Assembly: GCA_014905825.1 (NCBI GenBank)
Contig: JACGCN010000037.1
Location: 124,001 to 188,000, forward strand
Direction of reading: 5' to 3'
From: Lyophyllum atratum
Taxonomy: Eukaryota > Basidiomycota > Agaricomycetes > Agaricales > Lyophyllaceae
DNA length: 64,000 nt
In this document: positions 1-10,713 of the stretch, one piece after another
Layout of the letters: every line of letters starts with the position of its first letter
Numbering within the stretch: position 1 is the first letter of the stretch
Position numbers and translations under genes: made by a program
Notes under the pieces: model-generated
The model's database searches: none
Seen by the model: the letters and a program-made list of their open reading frames with translations, nothing else
What the model was told of the DNA's origin: nothing

Positions 1-163
1 ATGACTGTAAGCACAGAGAGATGGTCGGAGCTGGGAGCACAGAACCCGATGGCAAAGATAAAAGGAGCGATGGAACCGTCTGAAATCAGAATCTGCGGGT
101 GGCTGTTCAATTGGGGCTGTGGCGCCTATTTTCAAAATATTATTTTATTTTTTATGTCTAAAT

Positions 164-2696
164 ATGGACTCTGCAATGGTCTTTTCCCGGTCTGCCCGAC
201 TTTCTTCCACCATCAACACTGCAAATCCGGATTATATGCCGTCCATCGCATGTCGATCGCGCATTCGGGCGAGCTCTGACCACTGCAGCCTCAGCCTCGG
301 TGTCCGACATCGCCTGGTAGTCGGCAACCCTTCACCCTCGGTGTATACCCTGAACAAGACGCGTTTTCCAGACGATGTCGACGTGCTGCTGGCCTCCAAT
401 CTTGTCATTACCCTCTCTGGAGTCTTAGACGGCACGAAAGTCTCGGCTGAGGAATTATACACGTCTGCGCTTTCACAGCACCTCGTTGATCATCTTCAGA
501 CGGTAATGCATCTCCCACTGGTGTTTGGCCAGCTACCGAGACAAATCATTAGAACGCGGTCGAACTTGGTCTAAACACCGTCTCAAAGTTACACATCGAT
601 GCAGTAGACGGACTCCTTCAGGGTGCTCGTCTTCCTCTTCTCAGTCTGTCTGTTGGAACTTTGTTGCTAAACGCGCTGGGCAGTGGTCTTAACATCGTCG
701 CGTCAAACTCCTGCAAATCCCGAGATATTCCCTGTCAACGCTTCACTGGTCGCGATTGATCTGTCTTATTCATGGCAAACACTCGATTCCTCACAAGCCA
801 GGCCTGACCGAGCAAGCCATCCATTCTCTGCAATGCTGTCACTCCCTTACAAAACACTCCTGGACAATGTTGTTGGACGGTTTATGACGTGGCAGCTTGT
901 CAAGTAGACCTTTTCTCTCCTTTTGCATCTTGATGATCAATCATCGGCCCCTGACAGACGATATCCTAATATTTTTGGCCCGTGGTGTCAGGTATGTCCA
1001 AACGAGAAAACATACCTGTCGCTGAAGTGTGACTTTACTAATCTTTTCTGGTCAGCAACTTGACGTGGAATCCTCTTACTTCCCAGGGATATATGACTCC
1101 ATTGTCCGTGTCATAGAAAGATCTCCCAATGCCGTCTTCCGCGCCAGATGCCGACGGCTCATCAAGGTCCCTTTGTTGCGGTCTGACTCCCTGCATGGTT
1201 TATGATGGTTTTGGGTGTCTTCCAGATATTACGTTGTCGACGCGTGACCGCGCTGTCTGACGCCTCCAGATCGCTCTCGGCCTACCTTGCCTCAATTGAA
1301 AAGGACAGCTTTGCGTTTAGGGAAACGCAGCCACCCGATGTCACTGATGAAGACACCGTCTGCTTTGCACTGGAGACGATTTACCGGAATGGGATGTCGC
1401 GGCCGCAGTTCAAGGTCTGACATATTCCCACTATCGTACCTATTACTGTGGGTCCAGACTCAATCAAAACTGTATCTCGTTTTGTAGGGGCTAGCTAACG
1501 CAAGTAGTGCGGATCGCGCTGATGACGAAGACCTCTCTCGGGAACACAGCCTTTTTTCAGGAGAAGAACATATTGTTCGATCTCGTGGAGACTTGCTATG
1601 GGACGATCCATTTAAAGATATCTTAGGATCGAAACTTTCCGCCAGCCTTTCGGCCGATGCCTGGCGTCTGGATATCTCTTCCGACGGCGATGACGGATTA
1701 TCTTTGCAGAAACAATCGGATTATGACGACAACATCATGGTCGAAGATAACCCGATAGAAGACGGCTTTTGGAGCGATGGCGAGCTGTTTACTCCGGAGC
1801 ATCGTTACGATCCTGAAGAAAGCCAGTTTGGACCCCGGCACAACATCGAGCAACACCCAAATTCCTCCTGCTCCCTTCTCGATACGGGCCGTATCACTCC
1901 GCCGCCTCTATTAGACTTCGAGGACGACGATAATTGCTTGGACTTGTGCCCTTCCTCTCATTCTTCACAATCGGAACACCTGGACCGCAAGGAAACGCCC
2001 ACTGTTTTAGACCCGTTTCAGTTCTTGCTATACGATCAGATTACCCGCGAAGGCAACTCAGTGGACCAAAAGTCTCAGGACTCAGTTGGCCAAATTCTCG
2101 AAGCAGCAGATGGATCTCAGGCTGCACGTTTTCTAGCTTCTTTAGGTTTGCCGTCAATCTCCGGACTTCTGTCGAACCAAGAAGAATCTGACGTATGGGG
2201 GACGCAAGAGACGAGTCCTTTACCTCGGCTAGGACCTCGAGAGCTAACGACAGCGCCCGCAGATACTCAGAACAACGGCGAACCTAATATATACGCTGCA
2301 AAGAATACCGCCCAAGCCCTCGTACCTGCTCCATTCGATGATGACGACGACTTGAACCTCCACATAATGTCTGATACCGATTCCAATATCTCCACCCGTA
2401 TAGAAACAACCTTCGAGGGGAGTCACAATCTTGTCAAGGACCGTGGAGTTTCAGTGGCCGTAGAGGAAAGGCCTGGCTTTCCGGGGTCGAGTATTTTACA
2501 TCATTCTCTCACCCTAGGCATCACATGCCCCCTACAAACCGATCAGCATTGTCAGCTGAGTGAGTTCCAAGATGGACTTGAAGATAGCGATGAAGAGTTG
2601 TGGCGTGGAGAGAACTTTGGAGACTCAGCGCCAATCGCACACGATTTCGAGGAGGATAATCTGGCGGTTATGGACTTTGGACATGATGCTCCATGA
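164..2696 (+). CDS. hypothetical acidic multi-exon protein
   Basis: I do not recognise this gene. A first exon starting at the ATG at 164 (or 176) encodes a segment with VYTLNKTRFPDD and runs to a donor near 503, joined to an exon beginning NAVELGLN. Further exon pieces follow at about 840-900, 1060-1170, 1230-1415 and 1500 onward; the junctions between 690 and 1060 are not resolved. The last exon (about 1590-2696) is long, rich in Asp, Glu and Ser, and looks disordered; it contains LLWDDPFKDILG and ends at TGA 2694-2696. A stop-free 367-codon stretch there and plausible splice sites upstream support a real gene. No domain, signal peptide or membrane segment is visible. The true start could lie before the window. 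Confidence 0.5.
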
Positions 2697-3004
2697 CTTT
2701 TCCTCCACAATGTAGTTGCGCTGGTAACAATAAGCAGTCCACTTTAGCTACTCCCATATACATACGTACCGCGCTCGCGACCCTTGCAGTCATATCGACA
2801 TCTGTGGAGTCTCGAGGAAGGTCGCCAAGGAAATGGCCGGAAGGTTCAAACTCCGATGAAACCCCGCAGCTATACTATTAGGGGCCGTGCTGTTGTAAAA
2901 ATATCCATTCAGTTGTTACAAAGTCATTATAGCTCACTGGTTTGCCCTCCGCCCTTATCCCTCAGCGGTTCACCCTCCCTTTCCGCTCAAGTTCTTTGGA
3001 CACC
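2697..3004. other. short intergenic region
   Basis: Separates the hypothetical gene from the endosulfine gene; presumably a 3' UTR and a promoter. No motif I would defend. Confidence 0.4.
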
Positions 3005-3591
3005 ATGCTCCCTGCTCAGCGTAACAAGGTTGACATCAGCGTAAGTCTAGCTATGAGAACCTATATTGATTTCGTTCACCCGGATCCTGATTCTATCGAT
3101 CCCTCTACAGAAGCTGTCTTTGCAGGAGCAGCAGCTCTTCTCCAAGTATGGGAAGCTTCCAACACACAAGAACGTTCTCATGAAAATGCAGAAGGTCCGT
3201 TGAAGTGCGCTGTATCCATAGCCACCGCCTTACTCTGACGTATAGGAGCGCAAGTACTTTGACTCGGGCGATTACGCACTTTCGAAGGCCGGAGTAGCTC
3301 CTCAGAACACAGTCGGTACAGCAATTCCAAATCCCGAGAAGTGAGTCTCCATCCACTCTATCTACATAGCGAGTCACTCAATACTTCGACGTCAGTATCC
3401 CCCATGCGTCATCGCCTGGAAGTAACGGCCATGGCAATGGCAATGGCCATCAGAACCTTTCTGTGTCACCCACGAGCTCGACAAGTCCGGTGAACAAAGA
3501 AAGCGGCCTCGCGCACGACATGAATGATGATCCCACTGACGAGCAACAAACCACCTCTACTACCGAATCCGACTCTACCGCCACGGATTAA
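3005..3591 (+). CDS. igo1: endosulfine/ARPP-19 family protein (Igo1-like)
   Basis: Four exons (3005-3040, 3111-3194, 3246-3340, 3396-3591) join to a 136-residue protein with all junctions in frame. The core contains KLSLQEQQLFSKYGKLP followed by the family hallmark FDSGDYALSKAG. In yeast and animals the serine of FDSGDY is phosphorylated by Greatwall/Rim15, turning the protein into an inhibitor of PP2A-B55, which controls mitotic entry and quiescence; the same role is inferred here. The C-terminal half is low-complexity, with a Gly-His-Asn run (GHGNGNGH) and many Ser and Thr. Length fits the family (about 110-170 residues). Identification rests on the intact phosphosite motif and is firm. Confidence 0.93.
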
Positions 3592-4113
3592 TCTCGCTCT
3601 TTGTGCCAGGCACGCGCTGTGTTCTCCCATGCATCACCACTATATATCGTACACTACAACATTGCTCGATACGACCGAGATATTCGCCACTTCGCACCGC
3701 ATCTTATCGATCTCTGTCTCGATTACCAGCGACATAGTTTCACATCACAACGGCCATTACTATACGTTATGTCATCTCTTGGAACCTGCATGTGTATCAC
3801 TACATTGTCATGATCTTGGACTGGGGGCGCGCAGTGGGGACAGTGACACGGAGGATATGCTTCATAGCTACAAGTCTTCGTTGTTGTTCTGAGGAGGCCC
3901 CTTAACACGGATTGAGTGCTTCTAAGCCCTATTGTCCAGGTTTCAGAAGCAAATTAATTTTTCTTTGTGAACTTAGCAAATAATTTTCAATATATTGAGT
4001 CATACTTAAGTGTCACACAGCCACGTGTCCTGGAAATGTGACGAGACGCGTTTGCCAAACTTTTCCCAGCATGCTACTCTTGTTCAACGCGTCCACCATT
4101 CACTCTACGCGCC
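3592..4113. other. intergenic, AT-rich spacer and Pol alpha B promoter
   Basis: Includes the endosulfine 3' UTR, an AT-rich part at about 3950-4010 and the CACGTG box at 4022. No gene seen. Confidence 0.45.
4022..4027. promoter_or_regulatory. CACGTG E-box upstream of the Pol alpha B gene
   Basis: Palindromic CACGTG 86 bases upstream of the ATG at 4114. Confidence 0.45.
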
Positions 4114-6378
4114 ATGTCGTCTGAACTCAGGGAAGAAGTTACGAGGATCTTCGCAGATCGAACTGGGTTGGACGAGAAGCTCCTTGAAGAATGTACGAGG
4201 TATCACCACAGCATGACCGGGATGCTTCTCACAGACAGCAGGTTTCTCGATATGTCAGATGTACAATCTGTCTGCAGAAACCCTTCTATACAAATGGGAG
4301 GCATTAAACTTTAGGCCATCCTCAACACGCTCGGAAATATCGGCATTCACGATGGAATCCATCGTCGCACTCAAAGCACAAGTCCAACGTGACATCGCGA
4401 AGGAGAATGCGAAACGGCAACAGCATCGGACGATCGCGACAGCCAACACTGCTATGGTGAATCGATCGCGAATTCCTGCGGGCATGCTCAAGAATGCGAA
4501 TATGGGACAACGACCGGGAGGTGTGCAGGTCAAAGTGGAGGAGGGCTTTGGTGTGCCTGGGCCTAGTACCAGCAGCAGTGTCGTGTTCAAAGCCCAAAAC
4601 ATGGATCGAACGTCTCGAAAAGATCGTTCATGTACGTGAAATGATATTGGCCCCCTATAATGCCCTTCATGTCAGTCCACAGATCGGTATATGTTTGAGA
4701 AGATGTTGGAGAGGAGTACAGGTGCGTGCTCCTCCTTTCTATGCACAAGACTTGTATGTCAATACAACATCTTCAGCACTTGATGAGGGAATAGACGCAA
4801 TCGGCGACCTGATAAAGGAGCACTACACGGATTTTGACCTTGGGGATCCTTCATCGTCAACGGATGTACGCGTTGAAAGGTGCCATTCTCCGTCCAGTAC
4901 TAAATCCGAACCTACAGGAAGAAATTACTGTGGTAGGCCGGATAGTCCATGACCACGACACTTCTGCGACACCATCAAAGCTCACGGAAGCAACGATAGC
5001 TATCGAATCTTCTCGCAGGGATGGAAACGGGAGAAGGATGCCGCTCAGGTTTGACCCCGATTTGACCATACGAGGTGGGACGCAAGGAGTCGGGAGCGCC
5101 AGTCTATTCCCAGGCGCAATAGTAGCTCTCAAAGGAAAGAACGGTGGAGGCGGATGGTTCCTCGTCACTGAGATTCTTTCAGTAAGCACCCTTTTTTTCG
5201 TTGTGGAACTTCACCCCCTAACGCGTCTCAGATCCCATCACTAAAACCATCTCCTGTATCTCTTGGACTTCCAAACCCGAAACTAGATCCCGGATTCAAT
5301 GATACACCCTTCTCCCTGTGTATCGCCAGTGGACCATATACCCCCGATGCTGACTTGTTATACAAGCCATGGCGTGCCCTTATAAAAGCCATGAAAGCAG
5401 ATAAACCCACAGTAGTCCTTTTGGTGAGTACCAATTTTTATATATATACCATATTCTCAAGTCGAATTTTCTAACATCATCAAGACGGGACCTTTCATTG
5501 ATGTACAACACCCGAAAATAAAGAATGGAGAGACAGATATGGTCCCTGCTGGTCTTTTCCGTTCTCTCTTCATCGAACCCCTACGCGCCTTTCTCGACTC
5601 ATGTCCTGGGAGTATCGCGATCCTCGTCCCGAGTGTCCGAGATATTGTCAGCCAACAAGCAGTATTCCCGCAAGGGGAGCTAGGCTCAGAACTTACGGGC
5701 TCGGATCCAGTAAGTCATCCCCATCTTGCGCCCAGAGACCCTAGCCTACAACTGATAAACCTACCAGCGCATACATCTACTACCCAATCCCTGCCGCTTC
5801 TCCCTCAACGACATCACGTTTGCTGTGACCAGCGTCGATGTCGTCTACCACCTCCGAAAGGAAGAACTTCTGAAGCGGGGCAAAGAGATCGACTCAGTCG
5901 TCCCATTGTCTTCTGCTGACGACCCAGGGACTGATCCTATGGCCAATACGTGCCGTCAACTCCTTCTACAACGCAGGTGTGTGAATCCCCCACTCCGGCC
6001 CTTGATTCTGAGAAACTGACCAGGCACTTGATTTTAGCTTTTACCCCTTGTTCCCAGTGCCGTTAGACGTCTCTCATGAGGTGAATCTCAGTGTGATCCA
6101 CCAAAAGGGTCTCAAGCTCGCGGATAAGGATGACGATTACGCTCCTGATGTATTGGTGTTGCCAAGCAGGCTGAAACACTTTACGAAGGTTAGTTTACCA
6201 CACACTGTAGACGAAATGACGCTCACGGGTTAATTGATAGGCCGTGCAGTCGACGACGGCTGTAAACCCCTCGTTTTTGATCAAAGGGACGTATGCCAAG
6301 GTGAATGTGGCGGCCAGAGGTACCGTTGCTGGATTCAAGGAGCGGATAACGACAGAAATCGTCAGGCTCGAGGCTTGA
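4114..6378 (+). CDS. POL12: DNA polymerase alpha subunit B
   Basis: The B subunit of the DNA polymerase alpha-primase complex, a non-catalytic scaffold that tethers primase and polymerase for lagging-strand initiation. About eight exons start at the ATG at 4114 and end at TGA 6376-6378, giving roughly 600 residues, the usual family size. Recognisable blocks in order are YMFEKMLER, an OB-fold region (VVGRIVHDHD, then SLFPGAIVALKGKNGG), and the inactive calcineurin-like phosphoesterase domain with SGPYTPDADL, TGPFIDVQHPKIKNG, VPSVRDIVS, FAVTSVDVVYHLRKEE, RSFYPLFP, PDVLVLPSRLKHF and VNPSFLIKGTYAK near the C-terminus. The order matches animal POLA2 throughout. A CACGTG box lies 86 bases upstream of the start. 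No defect was seen. Confidence 0.93.
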
Positions 6379-7182
6379 CATCCGTGGAGTTTACTACACA
6401 CTACCGTGGCCATCTCGACGTTCTGTCACCCTCACGAGTGCCTTCCGGAACGGATAAAATTTTGTATATGCCATGCTTTGCAGCAATATGTATTTATGGA
6501 CATCATTGTGCCTCCGCGCCTTTACAGATTACGGAACATAGTGGGCCAAGCGCTCGAGAGTATGACATCGAAGGAAAGAGTATGTATACGAAATGCAGGA
6601 TCAGAAAGAGGCTCTTCAGACAGCAGTCTAACAACATCTAATGTACAGCATTTAGCAAGATCTTCAATAGGTCAGTCGCCCCATCTATACTTATCAGCGC
6701 CAGAAAGAAACCCGTCAAACTTCAACTGGAAATATGGGAAGATCAGCGGCGGACGCAGACCCCTCTCGTTCGGCGGCGATTTTGCCCGTTGTTTTTGGTG
6801 GTTCCACGAAGGACACTCGAGAAAGAGTGTGGGGCAGGGGAGGCGGAGTGTGGGGACGCGTCCGGCACCCGGTGCCATTGATTTTTTTTTTTTCGGTCGC
6901 TTATCGTGTTGGAGAGGCATAGCCTCTATGGTACACAGTATATGCGATCAGAAACTACATATGCTACAGAAGTCATGTAATACCACGCCCCCCCGGTAAG
7001 CGGAGAAAGAGCGGGTCGGCGTGTCCTCCACCGTTTTAGGACATGCTCCCCTGGTAGTCCCCGAGAGAAAATAGAACGTAAGACAGTGAGCTCGGGATTG
7101 GCGTCGACGAGTGCCCGCTAGGCAGGCAGGGGTGTAACGAGCAGCACGGCTGTGCACTCAACCAAGATAAAGGAGCTAAAAT
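6379..7182. other. intergenic, no supported gene
   Basis: Holds open frames without ATG, family motif or good splice signals, and a run of 12 T at about 6883-6894. Sequence near 7000-7180 may belong to the degraded retrotransposon beside it. Confidence 0.4.
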
Positions 7183-7596
7183 TCATTGGGTTTTGAGATC
7201 GGGGACCCTGTCGCAGGAAAAGTCAGACGCCTCCTTCACCGCATACTTGTTTGCAGTGTATATCTGCCGTGCGTCGATATTCTTGGCTTCCTTGATTTTG
7301 TCGGCCATGACGCGGGAGATACGAGCGAGCTCAGCTTTGGAGGGGTGGTCCCGGATGTCGTAAAATTTGTTCGCTTGGTTACGGGCGCGGCTGCGGGCCT
7401 TCTTGAGTTCCGTGAGTTCCTTGGTCCACCACGGCTTGTTGAACGGGCATGGTTTCTTCATGGGGACTATTTCGTCATCGGCTATGACTTCCTGAATAAT
7501 CGAGGTCAGCTGTGGTGCCGTTGATGCCTCAGGCATGTCAGAAGAAGGCTCGAGGGGCGTAAGTTGCGAAGGGACGATGATGTCTAGACTGCGCAC
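7183..7596 (-). pseudogene. remnant of a non-LTR (jockey/Tad-like) retrotransposon polyprotein
   Basis: A minus-strand open stretch of 137 codons carries PWWTKELTELKKARSRA, then a basic helix and IYTANKYAV ... RVPDLKT. This is the linker between endonuclease and reverse transcriptase in ORF2 of agaricomycete LINE-like elements. The frame stops immediately after PDLKTQ, before any reverse transcriptase motif, and neither a complete endonuclease nor an RT domain is recognisable on either side, so the copy is a 5'- and 3'-truncated relic. Upstream on the same strand (7597-7800) short frames such as HEWLLHPFEALTIPWRPDSI may be decayed element sequence. The fragment lies between the Pol alpha B and lipase genes. 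Confidence 0.72.
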
Positions 7597-8262
7597 TTTC
7601 CCGCGGCCGTGAAGTGAGTATCTGCTCGTCGCGTCGCGGGTCCGTGGTTAACTCCGCCTCGTGGTAGCTGACCTTTCATGCGGTGTGCGATGGAATCGGG
7701 GCGCCATGGGATTGTGAGGGCTTCGAAAGGGTGAAGGAGCCATTCTCGTGACGTAGAAGTGCACGGTTGAGAAGAAATTCAAAGATGCGGCCACGGCAGA
7801 GGGTGATTTGGATGTCATACTTTTGGTGGGACGCCTATTGGAGTATCACGTCCGCGTAGACAATAATGGCTCCATCACCATGCGTAGCAAGTAGTCAGTA
7901 GTCAAAAAAGCTATCGAATATGACAATGAAAGTATGTCGAAGAAGAAGAAAGCTTGCGGAGATAACGATGCTCCGGTCGTGACGAAAATAGCCCCTGGTG
8001 AAGCTGCTTTCAGGGTGTCTGGTGTGGAGGTTTACTCAATTGTGGCAAAAGAAGTGCGCAGGTGCAGAAGGACGTTTGGCCATGTCAGTAAGTAAGTGAT
8101 GTCTCCTTACAATCAACCTCAACTCGCCTGCGCAGCGTTCTCGAGCAACTATACACTTACGTGTACTATTTTGTTCGGCATCGCGAACCCCCGTAGAGTA
8201 TACAAGAAAGTAAAGAGTGGAATTGACCTCGCAAGATCGAGAAGAAACAAAGTATACCCAGT
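7597..8262. other. intergenic, possibly decayed retrotransposon sequence
   Basis: Between the LINE relic and the lipase stop. A plus-strand stretch around 7800-7880 reads ILLVGRLLEYHVRVDNNG before a stop, without context. Nothing else is identifiable. Confidence 0.35.
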
Positions 8263-9725
8263 CTAAAAGCAGAAGGGTGTACCAATGAAAACCCCTTCAT
8301 ATGGACCTATGAGAGGGGCAAATTTTACCAGTCAAATATCGTCCTAACCAAGAAAAATGCATGCGCATACCCAAGTGATCGATTATGTTGCCTTTGAGAA
8401 TGTTCGAGACCGTCTCAATTTGACACTGGTCGTCGTCTGCGTTATCTTGTCCTGCAGCGGAGGCAGCTATTAGGAAATATCGCGGAGATAAACGACAATA
8501 AGTACTTACCTGCGCATGCGACAGCTTTTCCTTTCGAGAGCAGATGCTGAGCGTAGCGGTTAGCGAGATATTCTACAATAAAGCTGGGCGACCAACAATT
8601 TCGCCCTGAGGATGAACGAAGCCTAAGAAACGCCCAGGGATGATGGGCACAAGGTCCTGTACGAGATATTCAGCTCATCACTATATTCTACCGCTGAAGG
8701 ATCATCGTACCTTGTCGTTGTTCACGCGCCTGAGATCTGGGATCTAAAAAAAGAATTGGAGTACGATCATTATCATGTTACCGAATCGAGTAGCACTGTA
8801 CCGACCTTGGAATCGAAGAATTTAGCAAATTCCTTGTCACCAACTCGTGGGGCACCGAATGTCGTCGAGGTGACTACGATATCCGCGGGAAGTTGCAGCC
8901 GCATGGATAACGCGGAGAGCATCGCGAGTGCGCCTCCAAGCGAATGGCCAACCTATACCGCTTTTTTAAACATGTTTGTGGTAAAAGAAATATATGGTTC
9001 CTCACAGTGATGACCTTCTTGGAGCCCGTCTTGGCCAGTAGCCGCTGGACTTCAGCAAAAATCTGCTTCGAGGCGATTTCATGCTGGTCGCGGAAGCCGG
9101 TGTGGACTGATACATCGTCCGGGATGCCAGGGAAGAGGGCTGGATCAAGCGGTCCTCGGAGGACGAAGAGATCGGTCAATATCGACTGACTGCACCAGGT
9201 AAAGAAGAAGGCGGAGGTAATTATTGCGAAAGCGAGATGATGAGTTGTATGGTTACTTACAGTTGCAAGGGATCGGTGCCTTGATGTGCTACCACAACAG
9301 TATTCTCCTGTGGCCAGTGACCGACAAAAACTGTCAACAGAGGTTGGAGATGAACATGGGAGATTTCGGAGATACATAGATTTGCGAGATAGATTGATCG
9401 CTACTTACAGAACTGTTCAGCGTCGCCATCGCCTCCCGTGAGCGTGGCTTCGAAGCCAGGAAGCGCGTCACAAGCCTCTGTACATAGCAGAAAAACAATC
9501 GCGATCAGACCTTGGAGATGTTTTCGGACGGAACTTACGGCCACACTTCCATCCCACAATCTTTTCCGGTTCACAATAAGCAGCCCGAGCAAACTGAGAG
9601 AACGGCGCCAAACTGGAGATCTGGTTGGTGGAAAGAACGGCTGCCCGGGGCTGGAGAGGCAGGGGTCCAGCACGGACGCCCGCAAGCATGAAATAACCCA
9701 GAATGATCGGGACGAAAGTGAACAT
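8263..9725 (-). CDS. secreted class 3 (alpha/beta hydrolase) lipase
   Basis: A triacylglycerol lipase of the Rhizomucor/Thermomyces (lipase_3) family. The start at 9725 gives a signal peptide (MFTFVPIILGYFMLAGVRAG). Exons joined on the minus strand read SQFARAAYCEPEKIVGWKCG, CDALPGFEATLTGGDGDAEQ, VVVAHQGTDP (oxyanion/lid region), VHTGFRDQHE, then the nucleophile elbow GHSLGGALA, TTFGAPRVGDKEFAKFF, VNNDKDLVPIIPGRFLGFVHPQGEIH (catalytic Asp in NDKDLVP), and finally NIIDHLGPYEGVFIG with the catalytic His in DH. About 300 residues, the usual size. The exon with GEI joins HLLSKGKAVACAG across a 50-base intron with a GCTAAC branch site; reading through would give a false early stop at 8573-8575. 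All triad positions are present, so it should be active outside the cell. Confidence 0.9.
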
Positions 9726-10713
9726 TTTGATCCGAAGGGGATAGCTTAAATGGGACCAGGTTCTCCAAGGGGTAAAGGCAAAGGAATGAAAAGGTCTAAG
9801 TCGTCAAGACAGGGACTGGCCCGGGACGAAAGAGAGGGAGAAGAAGAAACGAAGGGGGGCAGAGTGAACACGACGGCAAGATCGACCTAGCACACTCCAA
9901 GATATAGGAACCCACTGCGCGACGAGATGATGCGTACGCCAGAAAGCATGGATATCAGTGATCCCAGCACGCCTACTGGTGTGGTCGTATAGGGAGTGCC
10001 GAGTCATTTGACAGATAGCATCAAAGTTTTAAGATCACCAGATTATGCCCAACGACGGACACAAGTTGTCGCCCGCGTGGCGGTAATCCGTGAACAGTTT
10101 GTAGTAAGCTTTTTTATTTGAGGAGTCGAGGAGAATTACGGGTGCCTGAACCACGGTAGAGCAACGGTAGAGAGCGACCGATAAAATAAGATCGAATCAT
10201 TCCTCGTCGCGTATTGCTCGAGGAGTCGTCCGTGGGTTTGGGTCTGCAACATGCACTTGCTCATGGCGTAGGCGAATCGTACGCTTCGCTGGCTGGGGGC
10301 GATAGTCCACAGTTTGCGAAGTGCTAGAGGTGCTGCTGATATAGCCTATAGGCAGGAGGTAATCTAGCCGGAACCCGGCGGTGTCAGGGGGCAGGCGACA
10401 TTTCCACGTGCAGTACAAGTTGGCCAGACCAGGCCAGACCTTACCCCGCATTTCGTCTGTTTTCACGGACGGGAAGAAGTATAGACGGCTCATGCGGGGC
10501 AGGGCATCAAGAAGGAGGTGCTGGAAAAGGTGTGAGTGTTTTCTCAATATTCATGAAGGGCTGCGGGCTTGTGGACTCATGGTGACGAAGTAATAAACAA
10601 AAGACAACATGTGGATTGAAGGAAAGAACGAGTTGCAATGTTGGGCTATAAACAGTTCTAAGGGTCGCCCTTCTTTCTCACTCATATACCCCTCCATGCC
10701 TCTCTGATCTGCC
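9726..10713. other. divergent intergenic region between lipase and Zn2Cys6 gene
   Basis: About 990 bases holding both promoters. CACGTG occurs at 10405-10410, about 300 bases before the regulator. A minus-strand open stretch at 10197-10547 has no suitable start or recognisable motif. Confidence 0.4.

Noticed and set aside
6406..6999. Plus-strand open frame of about 197 codons after the Pol alpha B gene
   Set aside because: It begins at a non-ATG codon, contains no motif and runs through a poly-T tract; probably chance.
8573..8575. Apparent early stop of the lipase after RPALL
   Set aside because: Splicing a 50-base intron with a GCTAAC branch site gives GEIH and the full C-terminus with the catalytic His.
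10197..10547. Minus-strand open frame of 116 codons in the lipase-regulator interval
   Set aside because: No proper start, no recognisable family and no splice support.
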